Shown here: positions 43,146 to 51,327 of the stretch, in pieces
Layout of the letters: each line of letters starts with the position of its first letter
Numbering within the stretch: the first letter of the stretch is position 1
Origin: Streptomyces abyssomicinicus
Lineage (GTDB): Bacteria > Actinomycetota > Actinomycetes > Streptomycetales > Streptomycetaceae
DNA length: 64,000 bases
Assembly (NCBI RefSeq): GCF_008974245.1
Contig: NZ_BBZI01000015.1
Location: 1-64,000, forward strand
Direction: 5' to 3'
Position numbers and translations under genes: made by a program
Notes under the pieces: model-generated
Databases searched by the model: none
What the model was told of the DNA's origin: nothing
Seen by the model: only the letters and a program-made list of their open reading frames with translations

Positions 43146-43193
43146 CCCGCGCCTGATCCGCCCCGGCACAGCCCGTGGCGGCACATCCGTGAG

Positions 43194-43223
43194 CGCCCGC
43201 CCCCGACCGACCGGGGGCGGGCG
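43194..43223 (+). terminator. Terminator after rnc
   Basis: CGCCCGCCCCCG pairs perfectly with CGGGGGCGGGCG (12 bp, 6-nt loop), separating rnc from mutM. Confidence 0.75.
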
Positions 43224-43265
43224 TTCGCCCACGTCCACGCCCACGTTCACGGGGGAGACCGAGCC

Positions 43266-44132
43266 ATGCCCGAACTGCCCGAGGTCGAGGTCGTCCGGCG
43301 CGGCCTGGAACGCTGGGTCGCCCACCGCACCGTCGGCGCCGTCGAGGTGCTGCACCCGCGCGCGGTGCGGCGGCACCTGGCGGGCGGCGAGGACTTCGCC
43401 CGCAGCCTGAGCGGTCACCGGATCGGCGTGCCCAGCCGGCGCGGCAAGTACATGTGGCTGCCGCTGGAGGATGCCGGCCAGGCCGTCCTGGCCCACCTCG
43501 GCATGAGCGGCCAGCTGCTGGTCCAGCCGCACGACGCCCCCGACGAGAAGCACCTGCGCATCCGGATGCGCTTCGACGACGCGCTCGGCACCGAACTCCG
43601 CTTCGTCGACCAGCGCACCTTCGGCGGCCTCTCGCTGCACCCCGTGGACGCCGAGGGGCTGCCGGACGTGATCGCGCACATCGCGCGCGACCCACTGGAC
43701 CCCCTCTTCGACGACGAGGTCTTCCACCAGGCCCTGCGGCGCCGTCGCACCACCGTCAAGCGGGCGCTGCTGGACCAGTCGCTGATCAGCGGCGTCGGCA
43801 ACATCTACGCCGACGAGGCGCTGTGGCGCGCCCGGATCCACTACGAGCGCCCCACCTCCGGATTCACCCGCCCGCGCACGACGGAACTGCTGGGCCACGT
43901 CCGCGACGTGATGTCGGAGGCCCTCGACGTCGGCGGGACCAGCTTCGACAGCCTCTACGTCAACGTGAACGGGGAGTCCGGCTACTTCGACCGCTCCCTG
44001 GACGCCTACGGCCGCGAGGGCCTGCCCTGCCGCCGCTGCGGCACCCCGATGCGCCGCCGCCCCTGGATGAACAGGTCCAGCTACTTCTGCCCCCGCTGCC
44101 AGCGCCCGCCGCGCGGGGTGACGCCGGGGTGA
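43266..44132 (+). CDS. mutM: Formamidopyrimidine-DNA glycosylase
   Basis: A 288-residue Fpg that removes 8-oxoguanine. The N-terminal PELPEVE holds catalytic P2 and E3. The helix-two-turn-helix segment SLISGVGNIYADEALW and the zinc finger CRRCGTPM...SYFCPRCQ are intact. The ATG at 43266 is fixed by P2. It is the last core gene before the accessory patch. Confidence 0.97.
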   Translation: MPELPEVEVVRRGLERWVAHRTVGAVEVLHPRAVRRHLAGGEDFARSLSGHRIGVPSRRGKYMWLPLEDAGQAVLAHLGMSGQLLVQPHDAPDEKHLRIRMRFDDALGTELRFVDQRTFGGLSLHPVDAEGLPDVIAHIARDPLDPLFDDEVFHQALRRRRTTVKRALLDQSLISGVGNIYADEALWRARIHYERPTSGFTRPRTTELLGHVRDVMSEALDVGGTSFDSLYVNVNGESGYFDRSLDAYGREGLPCRRCGTPMRRRPWMNRSSYFCPRCQRPPRGVTPG

Positions 44133-44200
44133 AGCAGGGGGGTTGACGCGCCGGGCGACGGCGCGGGCGACGCGTGTCGGGCCGGCGCGGAGCCGTCACC

Positions 44201-44692
44201 CTAGGCGCTGTCCGCGGTGAGGCCCTCGACGAACGAGCGGAAGTCGTCGGCGAGGTGGAGCTCCGTCCCGAGGTCGGTCTCGAACCAGGTGACCGAGGGC
44301 TCGCCGTCCGGCCCGCAGGCGCGGTAGTCCAGCCCGATCCAGCAGTGCCCGTCGCCGGACAGCAGCACCAGCGCCGCCGGCAGACCCCACTCCGTGAGCA
44401 GGTACGGGGTGTCGAGCAGGGAGCCGGTTCCGTCCTGCCGCCCGATGCCCATCAGCACGTCGAAGGGAACCTGGTCCTCGCTCCACGAGGTCGGCCGGCC
44501 GGTGGGGAACACCTCGTGCTCGTCGGCCACGACGCCGCCGTTGCGCAGCCGGAGCAGATCGAGCAGGGCCGAGGGCAGCGTGACACCGAGCACGCGCTCG
44601 GCCTCCCGCACCATCTCGTCCGTCAGAGGCGGCTGGACACCGTGATCACCGTCGCCCCAGAACGTCGCCCTGACCTCTTCGAACCGCGCCAT
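44201..44692 (-). CDS. SMI1/KNR4 (SUKH) family protein
   Basis: A 163-residue protein with the SUKH pattern: an N-terminal EMVREAERVLGVTLPSALLDLL helix pair, RNGGVV, and a later GDGHCWIGLDYRACGPDGEPSV strand set. SUKH proteins are the commonest immunity proteins of bacterial polymorphic toxin systems. No toxin gene is adjacent. It is divergent in base use from mutM only slightly. Confidence 0.82.
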   Translation of the reverse strand: MARFEEVRATFWGDGDHGVQPPLTDEMVREAERVLGVTLPSALLDLLRLRNGGVVADEHEVFPTGRPTSWSEDQVPFDVLMGIGRQDGTGSLLDTPYLLTEWGLPAALVLLSGDGHCWIGLDYRACGPDGEPSVTWFETDLGTELHLADDFRSFVEGLTADSA

Positions 44693-44728
44693 GCCCCGCA
44701 GCCTACGGATCGGCCGTACGGGCCTGCT

Positions 44729-44935
44729 CTACAGCTTGTCGTCGCGCTCCAATATCAGGCTGATCGAGCCGTCCTCGAGGTCGATCCCGCTGTCGAGGTG
44801 CTCGTGGTAGCCCTCGGAGAGCTCGGGATCGGCGAGGGCGATGAGCCGTTCGGCGAGGTTCCGCAGTCCTGCGGCGTTGGCCGCGACAGTGATCTCCGTG
44901 ACGGAGCCGTACACCGTGATCCGGGGTTCGTCCAT
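44729..44935 (-). CDS. Imm32-like immunity protein (68 aa)
   Basis: A 68-residue protein, MDEPRITVYGSVTEITVAA... with LRNLAERLIALADPE, matching the short Imm32 type of immunity protein in my recollection. It lies 37 nt upstream of the SUKH gene on the same strand, so the two probably share a message. A toxin partner is not visible. Confidence 0.65.
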   Translation of the reverse strand: MDEPRITVYGSVTEITVAANAAGLRNLAERLIALADPELSEGYHEHLDSGIDLEDGSISLILERDDKL

Positions 44936-45152
44936 CCGCCCACGCTACTCCCCGGCCGCCGGGGCGGAGGCCCGGTAGGACCCCCAAGGCCCGCCGGCCA
45001 CGGCTGACGGCCGGGCCGGCCGGCGCCTGCCCCCCAGTAGCCGAAGAAGTGACGACTGCCCGCCCTGACCAGCTGCTCCGCACTCGATCCGGCGCCTCGT
45101 CATGGTGTCGGCCAGGACGGGCGCGATCGACAGAGCCTGCGCAGCGTACTAA

Positions 45153-45172
45153 GACCGTGTCCTATGTGGTGA
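45153..45172 (+). repeat. Orphan 20-bp end of the IS5-family element
   Basis: GACCGTGTCCTATGTGGTGA matches 20 of 20 bases of the right terminal repeat of the element at 47831-48250, and is preceded by the same TAA. The match stops abruptly, so the rest of that copy has been lost. Confidence 0.85.
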
Positions 45173-45235
45173 TGTCGGACTGCTCAGGAGGCCGACCGCT
45201 CGCCCAGCACCACCACTCGGGCGACATCGACTGCA

Positions 45236-45621
45236 CAAGAGGTCTTGACGTCCATGCCGGGGATTGGCGTCAGGACCGGAACCAGGATCCTCATCGACGT
45301 CGGCGACGGCAGCGCGTTCCCGAGCGCCGCCCACCTTGCCTCCTATGCCGGCCTCACCCCAGCCACCCGCAGCTCGGGCTCCTCGATCCACGGAGAACAA
45401 CCCTCCCGCCGCGGAAACAAACAGCTCAAACGGGCGTTTTTCCTCTCCGCGTTCACAGCCCTGACCGACCCCGCCTCCCGCACCTACTACGGCAAGAAGA
45501 TCGAGCAGGCAAGCACCACACCCAAGCCCTTCTCTGCCTCGCGAGACGACGAGCCGACGTGCTCTTCGCGTTGCTCCGCGATGGCACCTTCTACGAGCCG
45601 CAGCCAGCGGCCGTCACATGA
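45236..45621 (+). pseudogene. IS110-family transposase, C-terminal fragment with frameshift
   Basis: The frame from 45236 reads QEVLTSMPGIGVRTGTRIL...GDGSAFPSAAHLASYAGL, the Transposase_20 domain of IS110 elements. The N-terminal RuvC-like part is absent. At 45508 one G is missing (CAGGC for CAGGGC); after it the +1 frame continues GKHHTQALLCLARRRADVL to a TGA at 45621. So it is both truncated and frameshifted and cannot be active. Confidence 0.88.
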
Positions 45622-46117
45622 CCTGCGGGTCGCCCAGCAGCACCACACGGTCGGCCCCGACGTCGAAGCCGAGAACCGGGTGGAGTGGATCAGAATCCAG
45701 GCTCAGCAACACCGGCTTACCGAGCCGATGCCCTATCGCCCGCAGCAAACGGCACAGCACATCCACGCCACCCTGACCCTGCAACTCCCGCAGATCAACG
45801 TCGAAGTCGACCGAGCCAGCCTCATACACCCGAAAGATCACTAGAAATCCAGGGACCGGCCAGACCCTCAGCAACACGTCGGCACCCTCGCCGCGGGCCA
45901 GCATGTCCGCAGCTCTCGGCAGCCGGACCGCAACACCATCCTCGGAGTACTCGCACGACCACCCCTGCGACCGAACGAGGTCAAGCACTGCTTGCCAGTC
46001 CTCCACCGAGGTATCCGGGACGCGGACGTCCGGAAGTGACCCCATCAGATCGGGAGCAAAGAAGCTCTTCACGTCATCCCGCAGCGGGTCAGGCGTCACG
46101 CCATGCTGCCTTGCCAC
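45614..46117 (-). CDS. Hypothetical protein (167 aa)
   Basis: I do not recognise a named family. The 167-residue product has DVKSFFAPDLMGSLPDVRVP, a RLPRAADMLARGEGADVLLRV centre and a DLRELQGQGGVDVLCRLLRAIG helix pair; size and neighbours suggest another immunity-type protein, which is inference. GTG 46117 and a GTG six codons later are possible starts. Its last codons overlap the end of the IS110 fragment, so the original C-terminus may have been changed by that insertion. Confidence 0.6.
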   Translation of the reverse strand: MARQHGVTPDPLRDDVKSFFAPDLMGSLPDVRVPDTSVEDWQAVLDLVRSQGWSCEYSEDGVAVRLPRAADMLARGEGADVLLRVWPVPGFLVIFRVYEAGSVDFDVDLRELQGQGGVDVLCRLLRAIGHRLGKPVLLSLDSDPLHPVLGFDVGADRVVLLGDPQVM

Positions 46118-46235
46118 TCACCGAAACGCAGCCCGATTCCCTTGACGGTACCGATAGGGGCACCCCCTGCCCGGGTGGCCCCAGGACGGATCGGAGCGGC
46201 CGGACCGCCAACAGCCGCAGCCCGGCTGCCGACCC

Positions 46236-46266
46236 TTGACTCCAGCATTGGTCTAGTCCAAGTTAT
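46236..46266 (+). promoter_or_regulatory. Promoter with DasR-like operator
   Basis: TTGACT (46236-46241) is followed by the palindrome ATTGGTCTAGTCCAAG (46247-46262) and then AGTTAT (46261-46266). The palindrome matches 12 of 16 positions of the dre site bound by the GlcNAc-sensing repressor DasR (AGTGGTCTAGACCACT), and lies in the promoter spacer, where binding would block polymerase. Confidence 0.55.
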
Positions 46267-46316
46267 GGGTACGCAGGCCCTGCTTCGCTCTCTCCCTCTA
46301 TATCGGAGCGTCCCTC

Positions 46317-47807
46317 ATGACACACCACGGCCGCCGCCTCCCCCGTGTGCTCGGCGCCGCCGGAGCCCTCTGCCTCGGCTCCGCCCTGCTCACCCTGGTC
46401 CCCGCCCAGGCGAGCGCGGCCGGTGACCTGCTGGGCAATCCCGGGTTCGAGGCCCCCGACCTCGCCCCCTGGACCTGTACAGGCACCGCTGCGCCGACGG
46501 CCACCACTCCTCGCTCCGGAGGCTCCGCCCTGAGCTCCTCCCCGGGTGCGGGCGACCTCGGGGCCTGTATGCAGACCGTGACCGTGCAGCCGAACACCGC
46601 CTACACCCTGACCGCCTGGGTCAAGGGCCCGTACGTGACCCTCGGCGCCGCCGGCACCGGTGTCTCCACCTCCACCTGGGCCAACGCCCCGGCCTGGACC
46701 CAGCTCACCCGCACCTTCACCACCGGCCCGGACACCACCCAGGTCACCGTCACACTCAGCGGCTGGTACGGCAGCCCCTATCAGGCCGACGACGTCTCCC
46801 TGAGCTCAGCGGGCACCACCCCGTCTCCCTCCCAGCCGACTTCGCACTCGCCGTCACCGACACCGACCCCAACGGCCACTGCAACACCGACGCCGACGCC
46901 GACCGCCACGGCTACGCCCGGCAACACGGTCAGGGTCACCAACGCCTCGGAGCTGCAGAGCGCGTTGACCGCCGCCGTCCCGGGCCGGACCATCCAGTTG
47001 GCCGACGGCACGTACAAGGGCAACTTCAAGATCACCACGGGTGGCAAGGCCGCGGCCCGGATCACCCTGATCGGCACGTCCCGCGCCGTCCTCACCACCA
47101 CGACCGGTGGTGGCTACGGCCTGTCCCTGGCCAATGCCCCCTACTGGACCGTCCAGGGCATCACGGTGACCGGGGCACAGAAAGGCATCATGGTCGACGC
47201 CTCCGACCACGTCGTGCTCGACTCGGTGACGGTGAACCACATGAAGATGGAGGGTGTGCACTTCCGCCAGTCCTCAAGCTACGGGGTGCTGCGCAACTCC
47301 ACCGTGCACGACACGGGCACCGCGCGCGACGGCAAGGGCGAAGGCGTCTACGTCGGCACCGCCAACACGCTGTCCGACAAGAGCGACTACGTACAGATCC
47401 TGAACAACGTGATCGGCCCGAACATCGGCGGTGAGAACATCGACCTGAAGGAGGGCACCACCGGAGGTCTGGTCTCTGGGAACCGATTCGACGGCAACGG
47501 TCTGACCAACGTCAACTACGACGACTCGTGGGTCGATGTGAAGGGCAACGGCTACGTCATCGAGAACAACGTCGGCGTCCGCACGATGAACCACGGGTTC
47601 GAAACCCACTCCCAGGACCCGGGCTGGGGCTGCGGCACCGTCTTCCGCAACAACCGCTCCGACCTGACAACCGCGAGCGGCAGCACCACCAAGAAGTACG
47701 CCATCAACGTCACCAACCGGACAGGCTCCTGCCCGGTCACCATCACCGCCGACAACACCGTCATCGGAGGTACCGCGCTCACCAACCCGGGCATCCCCGT
47801 CGGCTGA
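46317..47807 (+). CDS. Secreted CBM plus right-handed beta-helix protein
   Basis: A 496-residue extracellular protein. Signal peptide 1-35 (ends AQASAAG), a jelly-roll carbohydrate-binding domain 36-165 (LLGNPGFEAPDLAPW, YTLTAWVKG), a Pro/Thr/Ser linker 166-205 of repeated TPTPTATA, and a parallel beta-helix 206-496 with two-residue coils such as DGTYKGNFKI and LDSVTVNHMKMEGVHF. This is the layout of pectate-lyase-like polysaccharide lyases. No catalytic residues can be assigned with confidence. GGAG is 8 nt before the ATG. Upstream is a DasR-like site. Confidence 0.8.
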   Translation: MTHHGRRLPRVLGAAGALCLGSALLTLVPAQASAAGDLLGNPGFEAPDLAPWTCTGTAAPTATTPRSGGSALSSSPGAGDLGACMQTVTVQPNTAYTLTAWVKGPYVTLGAAGTGVSTSTWANAPAWTQLTRTFTTGPDTTQVTVTLSGWYGSPYQADDVSLSSAGTTPSPSQPTSHSPSPTPTPTATATPTPTPTATATPGNTVRVTNASELQSALTAAVPGRTIQLADGTYKGNFKITTGGKAAARITLIGTSRAVLTTTTGGGYGLSLANAPYWTVQGITVTGAQKGIMVDASDHVVLDSVTVNHMKMEGVHFRQSSSYGVLRNSTVHDTGTARDGKGEGVYVGTANTLSDKSDYVQILNNVIGPNIGGENIDLKEGTTGGLVSGNRFDGNGLTNVNYDDSWVDVKGNGYVIENNVGVRTMNHGFETHSQDPGWGCGTVFRNNRSDLTTASGSTTKKYAINVTNRTGSCPVTITADNTVIGGTALTNPGIPVG

Positions 47808-47830
47808 CAACCGGCTCTGTTCACTTCTAA

Positions 47831-48250
47831 GACCGTGTCCTATGTAGTGAGGCGGACCAGTCGCTTGTAGCAGCAGAGGGCTGCGGCGAGGCCGAGAAAA
47901 GCCAGGTAGTTGCGGGGGTGGCGTTCGTAGCGGTGGTTGAGCCGACGGTAGCCGGTCAGCCAGGACATGGTCCGCTCGATGACCCATCTGCGGCGGCCGA
48001 GTCGTTCGGAGGACGATATCCCGAAGCAGGGCGGCAGGACCCGCCAGGCACAACCGGACACCAGCACGTAGATGATCGCGGCGAACAGCGTCTCATCAGG
48101 CGTGTCCTGCGTCCCGCCGCCTTGCGGCCGGACCCTGGACGGCGGGATCAACGGCTTCGCGATCTCCCACAGCCCGTCCGGAACAATCCAACTCCACGTA
48201 CCCCGCCCAATGGCGACCCCAACGACCGCCTCACCACATAGGACACGGTC
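47831..48250 (-). mobile_element. Internally deleted IS5-family element (420 bp)
   Basis: The ends are inverted repeats: GACCGTGTCCTATGTAGTGA at 47831 and the complement of GACCGTGTCCTATGTGGTGA at 48250 (19 of 20 match). TAA flanks both ends (47828-47830 and 48251-48253), a typical 3-bp target duplication. Full-length relatives are about twice as long, so this is a non-autonomous, MITE-like derivative that may still be mobilised in trans. Confidence 0.85.
47840..48211 (-). pseudogene. IS5-family transposase with in-frame internal deletion
   Basis: Reading from ATT at 48211 (where relatives have ATG), the frame gives GRGTWSWIVPDGLWEIAKPL and the DUF4096 part LVSGCAWRVLPPCFGIS. It then jumps directly to SSERLGRRRWVIERTMSWL, the C-terminal part, at about 48016. 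The catalytic DDE middle is missing. The deletion keeps the frame, so a ~103-residue DNA-binding chimera might still be made from the TTG at 48151. Confidence 0.82.
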
Positions 48251-48603
48251 TAAGCCTGCTCTCCGGTCGTCTCTGCCTGGAGTTTCTCCGCACGTTCACG
48301 TGGGTCGTACTCGGGGCTCACGCCCTCGACCAACACGAGGTCTCCGTCGATGTGGTCGGCCCGTAGCCGCAGGATCTTCCGGTACTCGGGAGACTCGTAC
48401 CAGGCGCGGGCTTCGGCCATGCCAGGGAACTCGATCAGCACCATGCTGCCCGGCCAGCTGCCCTCCACCACCGCCGTCGGCGGGCCGTGGATCAGGAAAC
48501 GGCCATGGAACGGGTTGAGGGTGCCCTGGATTCGTTCGAGGTACTCGAGGACATCCGGGTGGTGGCGACGATCACGTAAGTGCGCGAAACCGTATGCGGG
48601 CAC
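48250..48603 (-). CDS. DUF1330 protein
   Basis: A 117-residue ferredoxin-like dimeric alpha+beta barrel protein: PAYGFAHLRDRR, LIHGPPTAVVEGSWPGSMVLIEFPG (in part), AWYESPEYRKI. Function unknown. AAGGAG lies 7 nt before the GTG at 48603. Its TAG stop is made of TA from the IS target site and the first base of the IS, so the insertion fixed the C-terminus. Confidence 0.82.
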   Translation of the reverse strand: MPAYGFAHLRDRRHHPDVLEYLERIQGTLNPFHGRFLIHGPPTAVVEGSWPGSMVLIEFPGMAEARAWYESPEYRKILRLRADHIDGDLVLVEGVSPEYDPRERAEKLQAETTGEQA

Positions 48604-48761
48604 GTCCGGCTCCTTCGTTCGCTCCGGTGGGACAACGCAAACGTAGCCAGGGACGTCACCCGCCACCATTACCTCTCAGGTAATGGTGGCGGAGCCACTT
48701 GCTCAGCCCGTCACGCACCTTGACCCCGGTTCCCCGAACGCGCCGGCGAGCGGCGGCTGCC

Positions 48762-49928
48762 TCAGTAGCCGAAGTCCTGGGTCCACCAGGGGCCGCCGGA
48801 GGCGAAGTGGACGCCCACGCCGAGGGTCTTGAAGTCGCAGTTCAGTATGTTCGCCCGGTGGCCGTCGCTCTGCATCCAGGCGTCCATGACCGCGGCCGCG
48901 TCCGCCTGGCCGCGGGCGATGTTCTCGCCGCCCAGGTTGTCCACGCCGGCGGCCGCCGCGCGGTCCCACGGCGTGGCGCCGCTGGGGTCCGTGTGGTCGA
49001 AGAAGCCCTCGTCCGCCATGGCCTGGCTGAAGTCGTCGGCCAGCTCGGTCAGCCCGCCGTCGGACTTGACCGGGCTGCACCCGGCGGCGGACCGCTCCTG
49101 GTTCACCAGTTGGAGGACCGCTGCCCGCGCGGCGTCCTCCCGGGACAGGTCGGCCCCGTCGGCCGGCGGAGCCTTCGGCTCCGGGGCCTTGGTGGTGGGC
49201 TCGGCCTTCTCCGGGGTGGCCGTCTTCTCGGCGGCGGTGCGCGAGGGGGACGGCTTCGCCTCCTTCTTCTCCTTCGCGGAGGCGGAGGGGGACGCGGAGG
49301 GGGACGGCTTCACGGAACCGGTGCCCGTGCCGGCCGAGGGGGCGCCCGGGTCGACCCGGCCCCCGGAGCCGCCCTGCTGGGTCTCGGCGTTGCCCGGACC
49401 GTCGATCGCGCGGATCGAGCCGTCGCCACCCAGCCGGTAGGTGTCCAGCCCCGGCACGATCCCGGTGGCCGCCGCGACCACGCCGACCGCCAGCGCCGCG
49501 GAGACGCCCAGCAGCCCGGTGCGGACCGGACGACGGGGCCGCTTGCCCCGAGGGCCACGGCCCGGCGGGGCCGCGGCGGTGTCGCGCTGGACGGGCAGAG
49601 CGGCGGTGGGCGCGTCGACGTGGACCGGGGCCGAGGACTCCTCCGTGCCGAACAGGTAGGCGTGACTCCGTGCGTAGTCGTCCCCGCCGTAGGGGCGACC
49701 GTGACCGGGGGAGTGGTAGGAGCCGGAGGAGTCGCCGTGGCCGTAGGCGTCGTCGTGGACGTACGGGCTGTTGGAGCCCTGGGGGTACGAGCCGTAGGCG
49801 TCGTACGTCGTCCGGTACTGCTCCTGCCCCGGCCTGTTCCCGGCGGCGGGCGCCGTACCGGTGACGGGGGGAGTCGGAGTGCCGCCCTTGCCCTTGCGGC
49901 CGGCGGCGGAGCGTCGGTGGCGTCCCAT
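48762..49928 (-). CDS. Membrane-anchored CAP/SCP-domain protein
   Basis: A 388-residue protein with a Gly/Tyr/Ser-rich cytoplasmic N-terminus (1-120), a membrane helix (about 137-157, TGLLGVSAALAVGVVAAATG), a Pro/Lys/Ser linker and a C-terminal CAP domain (about 260-388: LVNQERSAAGCSPVK, FFDHTDPSGATPWDRA, GENIARG, DGHRANILN). The histidine and glutamate of the CAP cavity are present. CAP proteins are extracellular and may bind lipids or cell-wall material. The ATG at 49928 starts MGRHRRSAAG; AGAGG is close upstream. Confidence 0.87.
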   Translation of the reverse strand: MGRHRRSAAGRKGKGGTPTPPVTGTAPAAGNRPGQEQYRTTYDAYGSYPQGSNSPYVHDDAYGHGDSSGSYHSPGHGRPYGGDDYARSHAYLFGTEESSAPVHVDAPTAALPVQRDTAAAPPGRGPRGKRPRRPVRTGLLGVSAALAVGVVAAATGIVPGLDTYRLGGDGSIRAIDGPGNAETQQGGSGGRVDPGAPSAGTGTGSVKPSPSASPSASAKEKKEAKPSPSRTAAEKTATPEKAEPTTKAPEPKAPPADGADLSREDAARAAVLQLVNQERSAAGCSPVKSDGGLTELADDFSQAMADEGFFDHTDPSGATPWDRAAAAGVDNLGGENIARGQADAAAVMDAWMQSDGHRANILNCDFKTLGVGVHFASGGPWWTQDFGY

Positions 49929-50072
49929 TCCTCTGCTGGCCTCTCTCGGTGCTGCGGTCCACGCCACTCACTCGTAAGGGTGAGTTTCGCTGGGGGTCGA
50001 GGGGGGACGCTACCGCATCGCCCCAGGGGGTGTGGGCGTCCGGTGAGGTTTTTGCTCGGTTAGCGTGCACAC

Positions 50073-50354
50073 ATGAACGACGATGCACGACTGGTCGCCT
50101 GGGTCCGGGGCAAGGTACAGCGCGTGGGTTTCCGCTGGTTCACGCGAGCGAAGGCGCTGGAGCTCGGCGACCTGAGTGGTTTTGCTCTCAATCTCCAGGA
50201 CGGACGCGTCCAGGTGGTCGCCGAGGGCCCCCGCGACCGCTGCGAGCGGTTGCTGGAGTGGCTGACGGGGGAGGACACGCCGGGCCGCGTGGACGGCGTC
50301 ACCGAGATTTGGGACACACCCCGCGGCGGCTACAGCGGCTTCGAGATCCGCTGA
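50073..50354 (+). CDS. acyP: Acylphosphatase
   Basis: A 93-residue acylphosphatase that hydrolyses carboxyl phosphates. The phosphate loop GKVQRVGFRWF with its catalytic arginine and the catalytic asparagine in ALNLQDGRVQV are present. The ATG at 50073 lacks a Shine-Dalgarno and follows TAGCGT (50061-50066) by 6 nt, so the message is probably leaderless. Confidence 0.95.
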   Translation: MNDDARLVAWVRGKVQRVGFRWFTRAKALELGDLSGFALNLQDGRVQVVAEGPRDRCERLLEWLTGEDTPGRVDGVTEIWDTPRGGYSGFEIR

Positions 50355-50741
50355 CGGCCGCCCCGCGCGGACGCCCGGACGCCGCCGTCCGGTCGTTCCC
50401 CGGCGGCCCCGGACCGGAAAAGTCCAGGTGGCCGCCGCACAAGGGTTGTCAGGGATGGCGCCACAGGACAGGATGATCCGCACGCCCCCGGGCCCCGCAG
50501 GAGACGCCGCGCCAGCAGTTCCGCGCAGAGCGCCCCGGGGACACCGCCGATACGGGGCGTGATCGTGTTGACCGTCAAACTTTTTGGTGAGACTCTGAAA
50601 GCCCCGCGCACCCTAGCTGTTTGGCATGTGGAAACAGCGGCAGGAACTCAGCTGACATCGCAGTGTCGGGCACTACGGGTGCGATTCCCTCACGACCCAC
50701 CACCGCTTCGGTCGGTCACTCAGTGTGGAGGACCATCCATC
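50355..50741. promoter_or_regulatory. 387-nt gap with palindromes upstream of a small gene
   Basis: TTGACC (50568-50573) could be a -35, with GACTCT 17 nt later. It forms the palindrome TTGAC-C-GTCAA (50568-50578). A second palindrome, GCTGTTT-N9-AAACAGC (50616-50638), lies downstream. No coding frame stands out. The long leader (over 100 nt) to the next ATG suggests post-transcriptional control. Confidence 0.4.
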
Positions 50742-50954
50742 ATGGCAAAGGCGCTTCTCGGTTACGTCGGCGGCTCCGACCCGCGACTCCTCGCCGAGAT
50801 GCGACGGCTCCAGCAGCGCGTCCAGGATCTGGAATCCGAGCTCGTGCGGATCCAGGCGGAGAAGGACGCGCTCGCGGCTGCCGCTTCTCGCGACCGCATC
50901 ATGGAGAGCATGGAGAGCATCGACGCCCACCAGGCGGAGCCCGCGTACACCTGA
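50742..50954 (+). CDS. Small coiled-coil protein (70 aa)
   Basis: The 70-residue product MAKALLGYVGGSDPRLL... is largely one helix with a leucine-heptad pattern (MRRLQQRVQDLESELVRIQ). It is conserved in this place in streptomycetes by my recollection, function unknown. GGAGG lies about 10 nt before the ATG. A T-tailed terminator follows at 51005. Confidence 0.75.
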   Translation: MAKALLGYVGGSDPRLLAEMRRLQQRVQDLESELVRIQAEKDALAAAASRDRIMESMESIDAHQAEPAYT

Positions 50955-51004
50955 TCCGGCCCGCGCGCAGGCCGGAGCCGCGCCCGCACCCCCGCCGGTG
51001 CCTC

Positions 51005-51028
51005 AAGGGACGCCTTCGGCGTCCCTTT
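51005..51028 (+). terminator. Terminator after the small coiled-coil gene
   Basis: AAGGGACGCC pairs with GGCGTCCCTT (10 bp, TTC loop) and runs into TTT. Confidence 0.82.
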
Positions 51029-51225
51029 CGCCGTTCCCGCTCCGTCTCCGGCCTCTCCGGCCCTCCCTCGTCCCATCAGCTCTGGTCCGCGTCCCCGGCC
51101 CCTCCCGGGGCCGCACCGGCCCAACCCCCGCAGCCGTTCTCGTAGCTCTGATCTGCCCACCGCCCTGCCGCGCGAAACCGGATCGGTCCGCCGGTACGTC
51201 GGGACCGGCGCGTCGAGACGTGCGG

Positions 51226-51295
51226 CCTGTGCATCGAGCCCGTGCAGTGAGGCCTGTGCAGTGAGACCGGTGCATTGAGACCGGTTTCATGGAGA
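51226..51295 (+). repeat. Five imperfect 14-bp repeats before smc
   Basis: Copies begin at 51226, 51240, 51253, 51267 and 51281; the shared core is GTGCANTGAGA. They lie directly upstream of, and overlap, the possible smc ATG at 51289. Confidence 0.75.
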
Positions 51296-51327
51296 AGCGG
51301 AGGAACCCGCCGGTAAAGTCCACCGGC

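Larger units (their letters stand above)
50955..51327. other. Gap upstream of smc
   Basis: It holds a terminator at 51005 and five tandem 14-bp repeats at 51226, both annotated. The middle is GC-rich and shows no gene. Confidence 0.5.

Noticed and set aside
45153..48250. Intact composite transposon
   Set aside because: The left copy is reduced to 20 bp and no active transposase remains, so it cannot be a working composite element.
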